A DNA stretch of 64,000 bases from Roseivirga sp. 4D4 (GCF_001747095.1 NZ_MDGP01000001.1:1037001-1101000); one strand, 5' to 3'; shown: positions 1 through 9,336, numbered from the stretch's first letter. Numbers and translations: made by a program. The notes: a model not told the origin generated them from the sequence alone.

Positions 1-399
1 ACTACGAATCATAACCTGAGAAACGTAAAAACATTGGAGGTGTACGTTTCGGCACTAGACTATGAAAAATTGAGTATCACAGGAGCTGGTGCCATCCGCG
101 TTGAGAACTGCCTTGAGGTAGATAACCTAGCATTAGAGATCACGGGCGCAGGACTTATCGAAGTATGTGGTAATGCCGAAAGCCTGAACACCAAAATCAC
201 TGGTGCTGGAAAAATTGAGGCATACGACCTTCAGGCCCTGAATACCAACGTTACCGTATCTGGTTCAGGAGAAGTTCAAACTCGGGTGTCTGAGACACTA
301 AATGTGGATATATCAGGCGCAGGAGTGGTCCGATATATTGGAAATCCTGAAATCACGAGTAATATCAGCGGGGCGGGTGTCGTCCGAAAGGCCAATTAA
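1..399 (+). CDS. DUF2807-like (head GIN domain) protein, 3' part only
   Basis: The frame is open from the first base of the window, so this is the C-terminal ~132 residues of a longer gene. It is built of short repeated strands ending in Gly-Ala-Gly (ITGAGAI, ITGAGLI, ITGAGKI, VSGSGEV, ISGAGVV twice), the pattern of the DUF2807 right-handed beta-helix family of exported Bacteroidota proteins. The signal peptide expected for this family would lie off the left edge. Its function is unknown. The TAA stop overlaps the stop of the convergent TonB gene in the shared sequence TTAA (396-399). The apparent TTG start at 34 is only the first permitted start inside the window and is probably not the real one. 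Confidence 0.75.
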   Translation, partial: TTNHNLRNVKTLEVYVSALDYEKLSITGAGAIRVENCLEVDNLALEITGAGLIEVCGNAESLNTKITGAGKIEAYDLQALNTNVTVSGSGEVQTRVSETLNVDISGAGVVRYIGNPEITSNISGAGVVRKAN

Positions 400-1376
400 T
401 TGGTCTTGATCACAAAGGTAACTTCCCCCTTTGAAATTGGAGCAGGTGCTTTAGAGCCGTCAGTTTGAATAAAACTAAGCTTGAGCACTTGTTTCTTATA
501 GAACTCTACAATCGTATTATCACTGATCGTTGTGCCTGGAAGGACTGAAACCGTTAATACCTTACCTCTATCGTCTACATCAATACCAAATTTGATTACT
601 CCATCAATTTGGGAGTCATCTTTTTCAGCAGGAGGTCTTTCCCACTTCCAACCATCAAGACTATAACTCACTGAACCGATATCTGAGCCATCAGGGTTGA
701 TGCCATCTGTCTTCTTATTGCCTTCTGGATCTCCCTGATTCCCTTTCTTATCAGGATACTTTCCTTGATTGTTTGATGCCGCCTCTTTTGAATCAGAATC
801 CTTCTTTTTGCCACCCATAAGTGCTCTTTGGTCCACAACAGGTTTAGGTTTTGGTTTAGGTTTGACTTCTTCTTTTTTTTCCTCTACTGGGGGCTCTTCT
901 TTAATCTCTTCTTTCTTAACCGGAGTTACTTCTTCCACCTTTACCTCAGATTCTTCCTTAGTGGTAATTGGGTCTTCAATAACTTCTTCAGTGGGTGGAT
1001 CTTTTACAGTCTCTTGTGTCTCCACCTTAGCAGGCACAACTTCTTTCTTAACCTCTGGCTCTGGTTTAGCTACTTCTTCGACAACTTCTTCAACCGGGTC
1101 AGTTTCTTCCGTCTCAGTTTCGGTTTGTTCAGTTTCTACTTCAGCATCCGGAGGAGTATCTTCTTCGGTTTCTTCTAATTGGGCTTCGGTATCTCTTTCG
1201 ATATCACCGCCTCCCTGTTCCTGAAAGCCGAAATTCAATTCTATACCGTATTCTTCGATAGGTGGATCAGGAGCGCGCCATGCCACAAGAAAAACTAAGA
1301 GCAATATGATCAGCCCATGCACCACGCTGGTCATGATAATGCTGAACTTCTTATCTTTCTTTTCCTGATCCGACAT
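396..1376 (-). CDS. TonB-like energy transducer
   Basis: 326 residues. A short cytoplasmic tail is followed by one membrane helix (about 13-33), a long low-complexity periplasmic linker rich in Glu, Pro, Val, Lys and Thr (about 55-185), a Gly/Asn/Lys-rich stretch, and a C-terminal domain (about 235-326) with the TonB/TolA-type pattern (GVIKFGIDVDDRGKV ... ISKGEVTFVIKTN). Proteins of this kind carry proton-motive energy from an ExbB-ExbD motor across the periplasm to outer-membrane partners. It is the last gene of the ExbB-ExbD-TonB run and starts 1 nt after the ExbD stop. The strongly biased linker makes long false frames on the opposite strand. A TolA-like role is possible; the partner receptor cannot be named. 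Confidence 0.85.
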   Translation of the reverse strand: MSDQEKKDKKFSIIMTSVVHGLIILLLVFLVAWRAPDPPIEEYGIELNFGFQEQGGGDIERDTEAQLEETEEDTPPDAEVETEQTETETEETDPVEEVVEEVAKPEPEVKKEVVPAKVETQETVKDPPTEEVIEDPITTKEESEVKVEEVTPVKKEEIKEEPPVEEKKEEVKPKPKPKPVVDQRALMGGKKKDSDSKEAASNNQGKYPDKKGNQGDPEGNKKTDGINPDGSDIGSVSYSLDGWKWERPPAEKDDSQIDGVIKFGIDVDDRGKVLTVSVLPGTTISDNTIVEFYKKQVLKLSFIQTDGSKAPAPISKGEVTFVIKTN

Positions 1377-1377
1377 T

Positions 1378-1767
1378 CTATTCTGCTTTTGCTACCAAAT
1401 TTGTCTTTTGCTCTAGCTTGGCAATAATCCCAGTCACCTTTACGAAAATCTCGGCCGTAATGGTTTTATCTAAATGAAGACTGACTGTTCCACCTGGTTC
1501 ACCGATTACTTTGGCCAACTCCCTTTCGAGATTGGCGAGGGTAACTTCATTATCATTCACATAGAAGATATTGCCTTCCCCTACTGTAACGCTATTCTTC
1601 TGCAAAGAGATGCTTGTTGCGGCTGCGGATGGTAAATCTACCGGTAGACCCGAAGGTGTGATAAAGGATGAAGTAAGCATAAAGAAGATCAATAACAGAA
1701 ATACAATATCCGTCATCGAGGACATACTAAATGCAGAATCAACCTTATGTTTTGATTTGATATCCAT
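1378..1767 (-). CDS. exbD: ExbD/TolR biopolymer transport protein
   Basis: 129 residues. A short cytoplasmic N-terminus precedes a single membrane helix (about 19-37) with the family motif MTDIVFLLLIFFMLTSSF; Asp20 corresponds to the essential proton-path Asp of ExbD/TolR. The rest is a small periplasmic domain. The ATG overlaps the ExbB stop as TAATG at 1765-1769, so translation is likely coupled. It forms the inner-membrane proton motor with the upstream ExbB and drives the downstream TonB. Confidence 0.92.
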   Translation of the reverse strand: MDIKSKHKVDSAFSMSSMTDIVFLLLIFFMLTSSFITPSGLPVDLPSAAATSISLQKNSVTVGEGNIFYVNDNEVTLANLERELAKVIGEPGGTVSLHLDKTITAEIFVKVTGIIAKLEQKTNLVAKAE

Positions 1768-2447
1768 TATTGAGGCTCTTGAAGTAAGTCAATAAAATCA
1801 ATCGAAGTGTACTCCATATAATGGATCGCTTTCTGCACTTTTGATACCAGGTAATTATAGCCTAAGTAGGCGATAATCCCCACTACCAAACCAGCAGCTG
1901 TAGTAATCATAGCTTCATAAATACCCGTTGAAAGCAACTTAGGACTGACAGAGCCCTCTTCTTGTGCTATAGAGATGAAGGCCTGAATCATACCCGATAC
2001 GGTTCCTAAGAAACCGATCATTGGCGCAGCACCTGCCGTTGTTGCTAGCAGGGAAAGGTTCTTCTCTAGTTTATAGACCTCGATCTTTCCTACATTCTCA
2101 ATAGATGCCTCGATCGACTTCAGTGGACTTCCTATTCTATGGATGCCTTTCTCAATCATCTTGGCAATCGGTGAGTCAGTCTGTGAACAAAGGAGTTTAG
2201 CGCCATTCACATCTCCATTGGCCACTAAATCCTTGATCTTCTCCATGAACTCAAAGGGAGTTTTCGAAGCCCTGTTCAGGTTTCTTAATCTTTCGAAAAA
2301 GATGTAGATGGCTACAATTGATAAACCTGCGATGGGGATTAACCAAAACCCTCCTTTTAGGATCAGTTCGAAAAAGAACAATACTTGATCTTCGCCTGCC
2401 CCAACATTCGTGGTATCAGCAGCACTTAAATTTTGAATCAACGTCAT
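1767..2447 (-). CDS. exbB: MotA/TolQ/ExbB proton channel protein
   Basis: 226 residues with three membrane helices (about 25-50, 135-158 and 175-200). The family signature lies in helices 2 and 3: GAAPMIGFLGTVSGMIQAF and GIYEAMITTAAGLVVGI. The cytoplasmic domain lies between helices 1 and 2, as in ExbB/TolQ. With ExbD (overlapping stop/start) it forms the pmf-driven motor. It starts 1 nt after the stop of the SPOR-protein gene, so this is one operon. Confidence 0.92.
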   Translation of the reverse strand: MTLIQNLSAADTTNVGAGEDQVLFFFELILKGGFWLIPIAGLSIVAIYIFFERLRNLNRASKTPFEFMEKIKDLVANGDVNGAKLLCSQTDSPIAKMIEKGIHRIGSPLKSIEASIENVGKIEVYKLEKNLSLLATTAGAAPMIGFLGTVSGMIQAFISIAQEEGSVSPKLLSTGIYEAMITTAAGLVVGIIAYLGYNYLVSKVQKAIHYMEYTSIDFIDLLQEPQ

Positions 2448-2448
2448 T

Positions 2449-3402
2449 TTAATATTTCAATACCCAGATATTTTCACCGTATGTCGATTTTAAATCCTCC
2501 ATCGCACTCGCGGCTTCAGATAGTTCATCAACTACATTTATTCCTACTCTATGGAGGGTTTTGTCTCCTGTCGGTTTTAGTAGGTATGCATTAATTCCTG
2601 CGGCTACTATTTCGTTGCCTTTATCAATGGCCAGATCTTCGTCATAGAAGCTTCCAACAATAATGTAAAAACGTCCGCCACGCTCTGAAATTGTGGTCAA
2701 AGCAACAGTAGGTTCCGGTTCGGGATCAGGTGTTTGCTCAACCACTTCTGGCTCAGCTTTCGGAGTCTCTTCCTCAACAACCGGCTGTTCTGTTTCTTGC
2801 TGAACAGGTGGTGTAATCACCGGTTCTTCATCTGATTTAAAGAACAGGAAATAGAATGCCGTAGCTAGTGCCAGAACAACAATCACAATTAAAACTGGTC
2901 CTGCACCACTCTTCTTTTTCTGTTCCTCTGGCTCTGTTGACTGTTTGACGGGCTCTTCCTTTACCTCAGCTTTTGGCTCCTCTTTGATTGGTGGAGCACT
3001 TTCTTCTACAGGTTGTGGCTTGGGAGCTGCTTTCGGCTTTGGTTTTGTCTTGGGCTTCTCAGGTTTCTTTTGTTCTTGAGCTACCGGCAAGACCGCATCA
3101 TCATTTGCCTCTAAGCTGATATCTTCTAAACCCAAGTCATCATCCGATGCTATTGGCTTTGCTTTTTTAGGTGCAGGCTTCCTTGTAGTAGGTTTCTTTG
3201 CTGCTGTAGACTTAGTTGTTGTCTTTCTTGTAGTGGTCTTTTTAGCTGTAGTAGACTTAGCGGTGGTCTTTTTTGCAGCTGGTTTCTTTCTCGCAGTACT
3301 ACCAGTAGTTTTGGCAGCTGTCTTCTTAGCAGGAGCTTTTCGAGCCGGTCTTTTTGGCTTTTCATTCTCCTCTGAAGAGTCATTTGTCTGTTTTGCTGCC
3401 AT
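2449..3402 (-). CDS. SPOR-domain membrane protein with Lys/Ala/Thr-rich cytoplasmic tail
   Basis: 317 residues. Residues 15-85 are a Lys/Ala/Thr/Arg-rich repeat resembling histone H1-like tails (AAKKTTAKST, KKTTTRKTTTK), followed by acidic and Pro/Lys-rich segments, one membrane helix (about 167-188, PVLIVIVVLALATAFYFLFF), a second Pro/Glu linker, and a C-terminal SPOR domain (about 240-317, starting GRFYIIVGSFYDEDLA). SPOR domains bind denuded peptidoglycan at division or remodelling sites. The topology puts the basic tail in the cytoplasm, where it could bind DNA or another polyanion; that is inference. It lies directly upstream of exbB and 75 bp from the beta-barrel gene. Confidence 0.85.
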   Translation of the reverse strand: MAAKQTNDSSEENEKPKRPARKAPAKKTAAKTTGSTARKKPAAKKTTAKSTTAKKTTTRKTTTKSTAAKKPTTRKPAPKKAKPIASDDDLGLEDISLEANDDAVLPVAQEQKKPEKPKTKPKPKAAPKPQPVEESAPPIKEEPKAEVKEEPVKQSTEPEEQKKKSGAGPVLIVIVVLALATAFYFLFFKSDEEPVITPPVQQETEQPVVEEETPKAEPEVVEQTPDPEPEPTVALTTISERGGRFYIIVGSFYDEDLAIDKGNEIVAAGINAYLLKPTGDKTLHRVGINVVDELSEAASAMEDLKSTYGENIWVLKY

Positions 3403-3477
3403 AGGTTTAAGGTTAATGGTTAGAATATATAATGTACAATATATCTAAACTACACGAGGTGTACTGTAACCAGTAAA

Positions 3478-5133
3478 TTAGAATGAAACTGAGATTCCGC
3501 CTAAAAATTGAATACCTCGCGATGGATAGTTAAGATTTCTCTGGTATTCGCTGCCGAATAGATTGTTCAATTGTAAAAATACACCAAATTGTTGATTTAG
3601 ATTGTATTTCCCTCCCAAATTTAAATCTACAATATCATCTAATTCAAATTTCTGCGCTGTCTCACCATTCCAGGCATTCAAGCCTCCCATATAGTATAAG
3701 TCTGCCGTCACCGTCAAGTTTTCTATCGGGAAGAAGGTATTATTAAATGCTGCTTTGAATGACGGTAAATGCCAGGCTTCTTCAAGATTGGCCGCTGTTG
3801 TACTCAGGTCGTAATTGTAGAAATCAAACCTTAAGGACGATCTCACCTCTCCCGCCTTTTCAAAATTCACCTCTGAGAAAATATTCAAACGATCTACTGT
3901 ACCCGGGTCATACAAAATCTCGAAACGAGATGAGTCAGACACGGCATTGGTAAACAATTGCAAATTATTCAATGAAGCCAATGAACCTCCAGCATTGAGC
4001 CTTAAACCCTTTGATAGGTCTATCTCTACACCACCATAGATGTTACTCTCCGTCTCAGTGTTTCTCAGGTCAAAACCTGGTCTTAAAAAAGGATTTTGGT
4101 CAATTGAAGATTCCAGCGTATTCATGGTCAGAAAACCTTCATAGCCAGCATAAACTCTCAGTCCTGCATCCACATTCACAGAACCCTCAACTACTGGATA
4201 AAGCGACATACCATTTCCAGAATCATTGTCTCCTGCAAAATTAATTCCCGCCTTAAGGGCAAACTTATCGCCAGCATAATTCACCCTAGGCTGAAGGCTC
4301 AAATAGTTTCTATTCGCTTCAACAGCTCCTTCAGATCGCTTTGATAAGACTGCGATTGCCTCTAATGATAGGCTTAATTCCTCAGATAGTTGGTAATCAC
4401 CAGCTACGTCAAAATCGAATTTATTTTCTTTTGCTTCTAAAGCATCTCGGAAGAATACCCAATCGGTCTCAAAACTGTAATTGAGTTGTTCGTCTCTCTC
4501 CGTCTTTTGAACGCCTACGTTTGCCGAGAATCTCGTGAACTTCTGCTCTATGGCATCGCTGGTTAGATCCAACACCGGATTATAACCAAAGAAGTGAACC
4601 TTCTGGCCAGTATAGTTCAAGCTACCTGAAACTGTATTAACTCCATTGAAGAACTTGCCACCAACGGCTGCCTCTGTTCTACCACTGGCCGAATTCTCAT
4701 CAAAAATGGGCCCTCTTTGAGAGGATAAGTGCCTTACATAAAGGTTTACTATATAGTCCTGACTCTTAGGCGAACCAATGTATCCTTCGAAATAAGGTGT
4801 GCCGTAGTTCCCATAACCAGCTCTCACATAATTGGAAGTAAAATTGGCTGCTGGTTGGCTTGACCTATAATTCGCAGTTCTAAAAGATGGTTCTAAGGGA
4901 CTCAAATTGTACTGAAATCTCCTGAACTGGTACTCTTGTTTAGTTACCGCACCCGATACAGGCAATTGAGGAATCTTCTCAAAATTTCTTGTTGCAGGTG
5001 GCAACACGATTTTTCTGTCCTTACGGATTACAATTTCAGCCTCTTCTTCAAGCCTGCCCGTTGTACCAACTTGGGCCAATCCTTCAATAGATACAAGGGA
5101 ACACAAAGCGATGATTGTCAAAAACCTTTTCAT
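3478..5133 (-). CDS. Outer-membrane beta-barrel protein, TonB-receptor-like without plug
   Basis: 551 residues with a signal peptide (MKRFLTIIALCSLVSIEGLAQ). The rest is a series of alternating amphipathic strands typical of an outer-membrane barrel (for example VNLYVRHLSS, LSLSLEAIAVLS, ASVSF-like end LGGISVSF with terminal Phe). C-terminal sequences such as YNLNQQFGVFLQLNNLFGSEYQ resemble the last strands of TonB-dependent receptors, but there is no N-terminal plug domain and the length is short for a full receptor. The start overlaps the stop of the upstream TPR gene (TAATG). The gene sits between that TPR protein and the SPOR/ExbB/ExbD/TonB genes, so a barrel-TPR assembly energised by the motor is a reasonable guess. 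Confidence 0.8.
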   Translation of the reverse strand: MKRFLTIIALCSLVSIEGLAQVGTTGRLEEEAEIVIRKDRKIVLPPATRNFEKIPQLPVSGAVTKQEYQFRRFQYNLSPLEPSFRTANYRSSQPAANFTSNYVRAGYGNYGTPYFEGYIGSPKSQDYIVNLYVRHLSSQRGPIFDENSASGRTEAAVGGKFFNGVNTVSGSLNYTGQKVHFFGYNPVLDLTSDAIEQKFTRFSANVGVQKTERDEQLNYSFETDWVFFRDALEAKENKFDFDVAGDYQLSEELSLSLEAIAVLSKRSEGAVEANRNYLSLQPRVNYAGDKFALKAGINFAGDNDSGNGMSLYPVVEGSVNVDAGLRVYAGYEGFLTMNTLESSIDQNPFLRPGFDLRNTETESNIYGGVEIDLSKGLRLNAGGSLASLNNLQLFTNAVSDSSRFEILYDPGTVDRLNIFSEVNFEKAGEVRSSLRFDFYNYDLSTTAANLEEAWHLPSFKAAFNNTFFPIENLTVTADLYYMGGLNAWNGETAQKFELDDIVDLNLGGKYNLNQQFGVFLQLNNLFGSEYQRNLNYPSRGIQFLGGISVSF

Positions 5134-8100
5134 TACTGATTCCCTCCCCTGTTTTGTGTGGTGTCTTGAGCGGCAACCTGTTCAAGGTCTTTTTCAAGCT
5201 TTTCTATCTGTGTCAATTTGACTCGCGCTTCGTCTACTATTTCCTTAATGGGTGAATTCTCTATAATAGAGTTTACTGTAGCTTTCGCTTGGAAAAGTTC
5301 TTCTAAGGCGATGTAGTTATCTGCCACTAGTAAGAAAGCCTTACCCAACCAGTCTTCGTAATCGGAGAAGGTCTCACTAAACTCGAAAAGCGTATTCAAT
5401 GATTCCTGATATCGCTTCTGCTGATAGAAGATCTGACCGAGTAAATACTGTGCTTCAGCTCCATATTGGTCTTTAGCATCATTTATTGTAGTCAAAAGCT
5501 GATCGATAGACTCATCAAAATTCCCTTCACTGTAAGCTGCCTTGGCTAGATAAAGCTGAGCCCTGTTGGTCGCATCCTGCGAAATATTCCCTTTTGTCAA
5601 GATGTTGTTCGCATAGGTTCTCATCTGATCATACTTACCGAGCTTGAAATTTGCATCGAGTAATCCGATCCAGGCATCATTCTCTTGGCGCTTACTTCGT
5701 GCAATGGATTCTAGCTTGGAGAAGTAATTTGCTGCCTCCTGAAAGTCACCTGCCTGCAACTGTAATTGCCCAATGCGCTGAAAAACTACATCCATATCAT
5801 TGATCTGCGACTCTCTATCCAACTCATAATAAAGCTCTAATGCCCTGTCTGCATCTTCTAATCTGAAATAGCTTTCCGCTCTAAAGAATTTGGCCTGATG
5901 ACGTAATGGGCTTTCAGCATAGTTCTTTTCATAATCTTCGAAAGCACCAATGGCTGCGCTATACTCTTGTCCGTAGTACTTGTTCTTCGCTGCCTCGAGT
6001 TCTATGGTTTCCAAAGACTGATTGTCTGGATTCGCTCCTCTATACTTAGCCAGGTATTGATCAAACTCTAATACCTTGTTATTAAGCTTTAAAGTATTCT
6101 GAAGCCCTAACAATGCACTATTCGCCACTTTACTGGTCACATAGTTATCGAGTATGGTCTTATAATCTTCTTCTGCCTTGTCCAATTCATTCAAGTTAAA
6201 ATAGGCCAAGGCCCTGCTCTCATAAGCGTAAGGAATAAAAGGACTTTGTTTCAGTCTGTCGATCACTCTGGTAAAGCCAAGGATAGAGGCTCTGTAATCA
6301 TTTCCTTCCAACTGGATTTGGGCTTTCTTATAGATCGCATCGTCATAATATCTAGAGCGACTGTATCGATTTATGACAATATCTAAAGCTTGAATGGCCT
6401 CAGCACTCTTATTCTGAAAGTCTCTCACTACCCCCTTCTGGAAATAGGCATAGTCGACATTGGGGTTATTGTTATCAATGGCTCGCTGGTAATAAGAAAT
6501 AGCAGTTGCATATTCCTTGTCTACATAGTAGCAATCGGCTAACCTAAGAATCGCATCATCATAATTGAGACGGTTTTGAGCATTTTGAAGGGCATCAACG
6601 TATCGCTTCAAATAAACACGTGCTCTCGAATAGTCCTGAGTATTATAGTAAGCATAGCCCACACCGTAATTAGCTTTCAGGTAGTATTCGGAGTTTCTGT
6701 TTCTTGTTTCAAAAACCTTCTGGTAGCTTCGAATAGCTTCTGCGTAAGCTCTAGAGGTAGCTTGCGCTTCTGCTTTCCAGAATAACGCACCGGTCTCTAA
6801 GTTTTTATCCGTTCGGTAAGTGAGCGACTTATCAAATAATTGAATAGCTGTTTTGTACTTGCCTGTATTGAAGTACTCCGTTCCCTTGTAAAAGGTGACC
6901 TTCTGGTAGGCTTCTTTAATCCTGTCTGTCTTATTCTCTATTCTTTCGATAAAGGCGATTGCCCTTTGGAAATCATTAGTATTTAGAAAAGCCTCAGATA
7001 ATAGGTTGTTAGCTTCTGGAATGTAGGATGAAGCTGGAAACTGCTTGATAAAGCGATCGAGAGAAACGATGGCCTGAGAATACTTCTTTGCTTCGAAATT
7101 CACCTTGGCAAAGTTGAAGGCTGACTCTTCCTGGATCGTTGTATTAAATGAAAGTTTACTTGCTTTATCAAAGGCCGAGGCCGCAAAGAGGTAGTTTTCT
7201 TGCTCCACGTAAAGTTGTCCTAGATAGTAGGAAGCTAACTGTGCCACTGTATCCTCCTTTAAGGCTACTCTCTTAAAGTCTTCTATGGCCTTCTCTCCAT
7301 TGCCCAATACAAAGTTTGAGTAGGCCATTCTATACAATGTCTCATCTGTGATGCTCTGGCCAGCGATTTGTCGATATAGATCATAGAATTCTATGGCTTC
7401 CTCGAAGCGCTCTTGATTGTAAGCCGATTCTGCTGCCAGTTGATAGATCTGATAGAGATAGTCCATCCTGCGACTCTCTGTTGCAATGTCTTTGAAGTTG
7501 CCTGCATAACTCAAAACCTCTCCAAAGCGCTGCTGCTTGAAGTAGGCACTCGTGATCATGATCGGCACACGGAACTTGTATTTATCACTCTCAGCGGCTC
7601 GCTTCAGATCAACCAATACCTTATCATAGTTCTTATCGAGATAGGCTAGAAAACCGGAGTAGTAATTTGCGTCAGCATAATAAGGACTGTTTTGCTTCTT
7701 CGCCAAGTCGAAATACTCGATGGATTCGTTCTTATTATTTAGACTAAAGGCAGAGTAGGCAATTTTAAAGTTGGTTTCTGACCGCTCGGTATCATTCAGT
7801 ACGTTGATATTCGCCAACTTGAGATACTTATTGGCAGTCTGCCAATCTCTCGCCTCGAAGGCGTTGATCCCTAAGTTATAATAGGCTTTAGCTGCTTTGG
7901 GGTGGTTGGGGCGTTTGGCTACAAAATCGGCAATCAGTTGGGTGCCGTCAGGGTTTTCAAGGTTTAAGGCGCAATAGGCAACGTAATACTCTGCATCGGC
8001 CTTCTTGATTTCGTCATTCCCTTCGTTGAGGTATCTCTCAAACTGTTCTCGAGCAGCACTATACTTATGCTTATCAAGCAACTCTAAACCAAATCGATAA

Positions 8101-8198
8101 AATCGGTTTTCGTTGTTTTGATGTAGCGTATTTTGAGCATTTAATGACCCGAGAGCAAAAAGTGAGATAGTGAGTAAAAAAGTTATCTTTCTCATCAA
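5133..8198 (-). CDS. Exported tetratricopeptide-repeat protein
   Basis: 1021 residues with a signal peptide (about 1-21, ending LFALGSLNAQ) followed by some 20 or more TPR-like helical hairpins over almost the whole length (recurrent patterns such as AYYNLGINAFEARDWQTA, ALFWKAEAQATSRAYAEA, AQYLLGQIFYQQKRYQES). TPR arrays are protein-protein scaffolds; here the array is predicted periplasmic. The stop overlaps the start of the beta-barrel gene, implying translational coupling and probably a physical partnership. The 70-bp gap to holA upstream shows no clear promoter. The ATGATG start allows either of two adjacent Met codons. Confidence 0.88.
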   Translation of the reverse strand: MMRKITFLLTISLFALGSLNAQNTLHQNNENRFYRFGLELLDKHKYSAAREQFERYLNEGNDEIKKADAEYYVAYCALNLENPDGTQLIADFVAKRPNHPKAAKAYYNLGINAFEARDWQTANKYLKLANINVLNDTERSETNFKIAYSAFSLNNKNESIEYFDLAKKQNSPYYADANYYSGFLAYLDKNYDKVLVDLKRAAESDKYKFRVPIMITSAYFKQQRFGEVLSYAGNFKDIATESRRMDYLYQIYQLAAESAYNQERFEEAIEFYDLYRQIAGQSITDETLYRMAYSNFVLGNGEKAIEDFKRVALKEDTVAQLASYYLGQLYVEQENYLFAASAFDKASKLSFNTTIQEESAFNFAKVNFEAKKYSQAIVSLDRFIKQFPASSYIPEANNLLSEAFLNTNDFQRAIAFIERIENKTDRIKEAYQKVTFYKGTEYFNTGKYKTAIQLFDKSLTYRTDKNLETGALFWKAEAQATSRAYAEAIRSYQKVFETRNRNSEYYLKANYGVGYAYYNTQDYSRARVYLKRYVDALQNAQNRLNYDDAILRLADCYYVDKEYATAISYYQRAIDNNNPNVDYAYFQKGVVRDFQNKSAEAIQALDIVINRYSRSRYYDDAIYKKAQIQLEGNDYRASILGFTRVIDRLKQSPFIPYAYESRALAYFNLNELDKAEEDYKTILDNYVTSKVANSALLGLQNTLKLNNKVLEFDQYLAKYRGANPDNQSLETIELEAAKNKYYGQEYSAAIGAFEDYEKNYAESPLRHQAKFFRAESYFRLEDADRALELYYELDRESQINDMDVVFQRIGQLQLQAGDFQEAANYFSKLESIARSKRQENDAWIGLLDANFKLGKYDQMRTYANNILTKGNISQDATNRAQLYLAKAAYSEGNFDESIDQLLTTINDAKDQYGAEAQYLLGQIFYQQKRYQESLNTLFEFSETFSDYEDWLGKAFLLVADNYIALEELFQAKATVNSIIENSPIKEIVDEARVKLTQIEKLEKDLEQVAAQDTTQNRGGNQ

Positions 8199-8268
8199 TA
8201 TTTATTTGCTCGCTTAAACTCTAAACTCCTTTTGGCAATGATTATTGTCAGCTTGTCGACCAAGTACA

Positions 8269-9291
8269 TCAATGCATTAATTTAAATACTAATTCCTTCA
8301 ACACCTCTTCTTCTTTCATGGCCCCAGCATTGACCCCTTTAGACTTTAAATCCGCTTCGTGTAAATGCTTTATGTTTTGCATCACCTTAGTCAAAGCATA
8401 ATGAGAGGCCGCCATTTTATACTCCTTGACCACGAAAGGCGGCACACCGATCGCCCTGGCCAATCCCGAATCAGATTTGTCCTTTGCGCTATGCACCTTT
8501 AATAATTTCGTGTAATAGCCATACAAAAGGGCAATCATTGGGATAATGGAATGCGCTCTAATGTTGGCTGAAAAGTAGCTGACAATCTTGCCCGCTTTAA
8601 GCACATTTCTTTCAGAAATAGCCTTTTGCAGCTCAAAGACATTATAGTCTTTGTTGATGCCGACATACTTCTGAATTAGGGTTTCGTTGATCTCCTCTCC
8701 CTCCTTTAGGTTTATCGCCACCTTGCTGATCTCATTACTCAATCGCTCTAAATTGGTACCGATATATTCGGCCAGTAGTTGTACCGATGAATAGTTAATT
8801 CTGAGCCCCTGGTCCTTGACATAAGCCTCGATCCACTTAGGCAATTCATAATCTCTAAGCTTAGCCGTAGTGACTAAGAGTGATTTCTTTGTCAGCGCTT
8901 TTGACAGCGGTTTTCTGCCATCTACTTTCTTGTGCTTGTGGGCGAAGACTAAAACCGTAGATGGCACAGGATTATCGAGATAGTCCATGAGTAGCTTTTG
9001 CCCTTCCTCCTTGCCGATATCCTGAATGTCTTTGGCTTCTTTTACCATCACTACCTGACGTTCAGCCATCATTGGAAAACGTCTGGCATTGGTAATCACC
9101 TGACTCATGACCACATCTTTGCCATACATAATGGTTTGGTTGAAACCTTTTTCGGCTTCTTGCAAACAATTCGTCTCAATAAAATCTGAAATTTGGTCGA
9201 TGTAGAAGGACTCTTCGCCCTGAAGGAAATATACCGGAGCGTACTTTCCGGCCTTCAAATCGCTTAATACCTGATCGGGATGCAGACTCAT
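8269..9291 (-). CDS. holA: DNA polymerase III subunit delta
   Basis: 340 residues. The N-terminus matches HolA: LKAGKYAPVYFLQGEESFYIDQI (the degenerate AAA+ nucleotide-binding region), then RRFPMMAERQVVMVKEA, PVPSTVLVFAHKHKKVDGRK, a lid region (LAEYIGTNLERLSNEISKVAI) and a C-terminal helical collar domain (ALLYGYYTKLLKVH). HolA is the wrench of the clamp loader and opens the beta clamp. The length is typical. It is the first gene of the leftward block; a TATATTTG promoter element lies 12 nt upstream of the ATG. Confidence 0.93.
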   Translation of the reverse strand: MSLHPDQVLSDLKAGKYAPVYFLQGEESFYIDQISDFIETNCLQEAEKGFNQTIMYGKDVVMSQVITNARRFPMMAERQVVMVKEAKDIQDIGKEEGQKLLMDYLDNPVPSTVLVFAHKHKKVDGRKPLSKALTKKSLLVTTAKLRDYELPKWIEAYVKDQGLRINYSSVQLLAEYIGTNLERLSNEISKVAINLKEGEEINETLIQKYVGINKDYNVFELQKAISERNVLKAGKIVSYFSANIRAHSIIPMIALLYGYYTKLLKVHSAKDKSDSGLARAIGVPPFVVKEYKMAASHYALTKVMQNIKHLHEADLKSKGVNAGAMKEEEVLKELVFKLMH

Positions 9292-9302
9292 AGATTTGGA
9301 AT

Positions 9303-9310
9303 CAAATATA
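9303..9310 (-). promoter_or_regulatory. Promoter -7 element of holA
   Basis: Reads TATATTTG on the minus strand, an exact match to the Bacteroidota TAnnTTTG element, 12 bases before the holA ATG. I see no clear TTG at the expected -33 spacing, and the 5' UTR would be very short. Confidence 0.5.
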
Positions 9311-9336
9311 GTCAGTCCTTTCTATTTTTCGAGTGA

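Noticed and set aside
769..1224. Long plus-strand frames of Ser/Thr/Phe-rich sequence opposite the TonB gene
   Set aside because: They mirror the low-complexity Glu/Pro/Val linker of TonB and have no domain, signal or start context.
3425..3465. Near-palindrome around TGTACA and TACAC-GAG-GTGTA upstream of the SPOR gene
   Set aside because: Imperfect and very AT-rich; no stronger than expected for an AT-rich promoter region.
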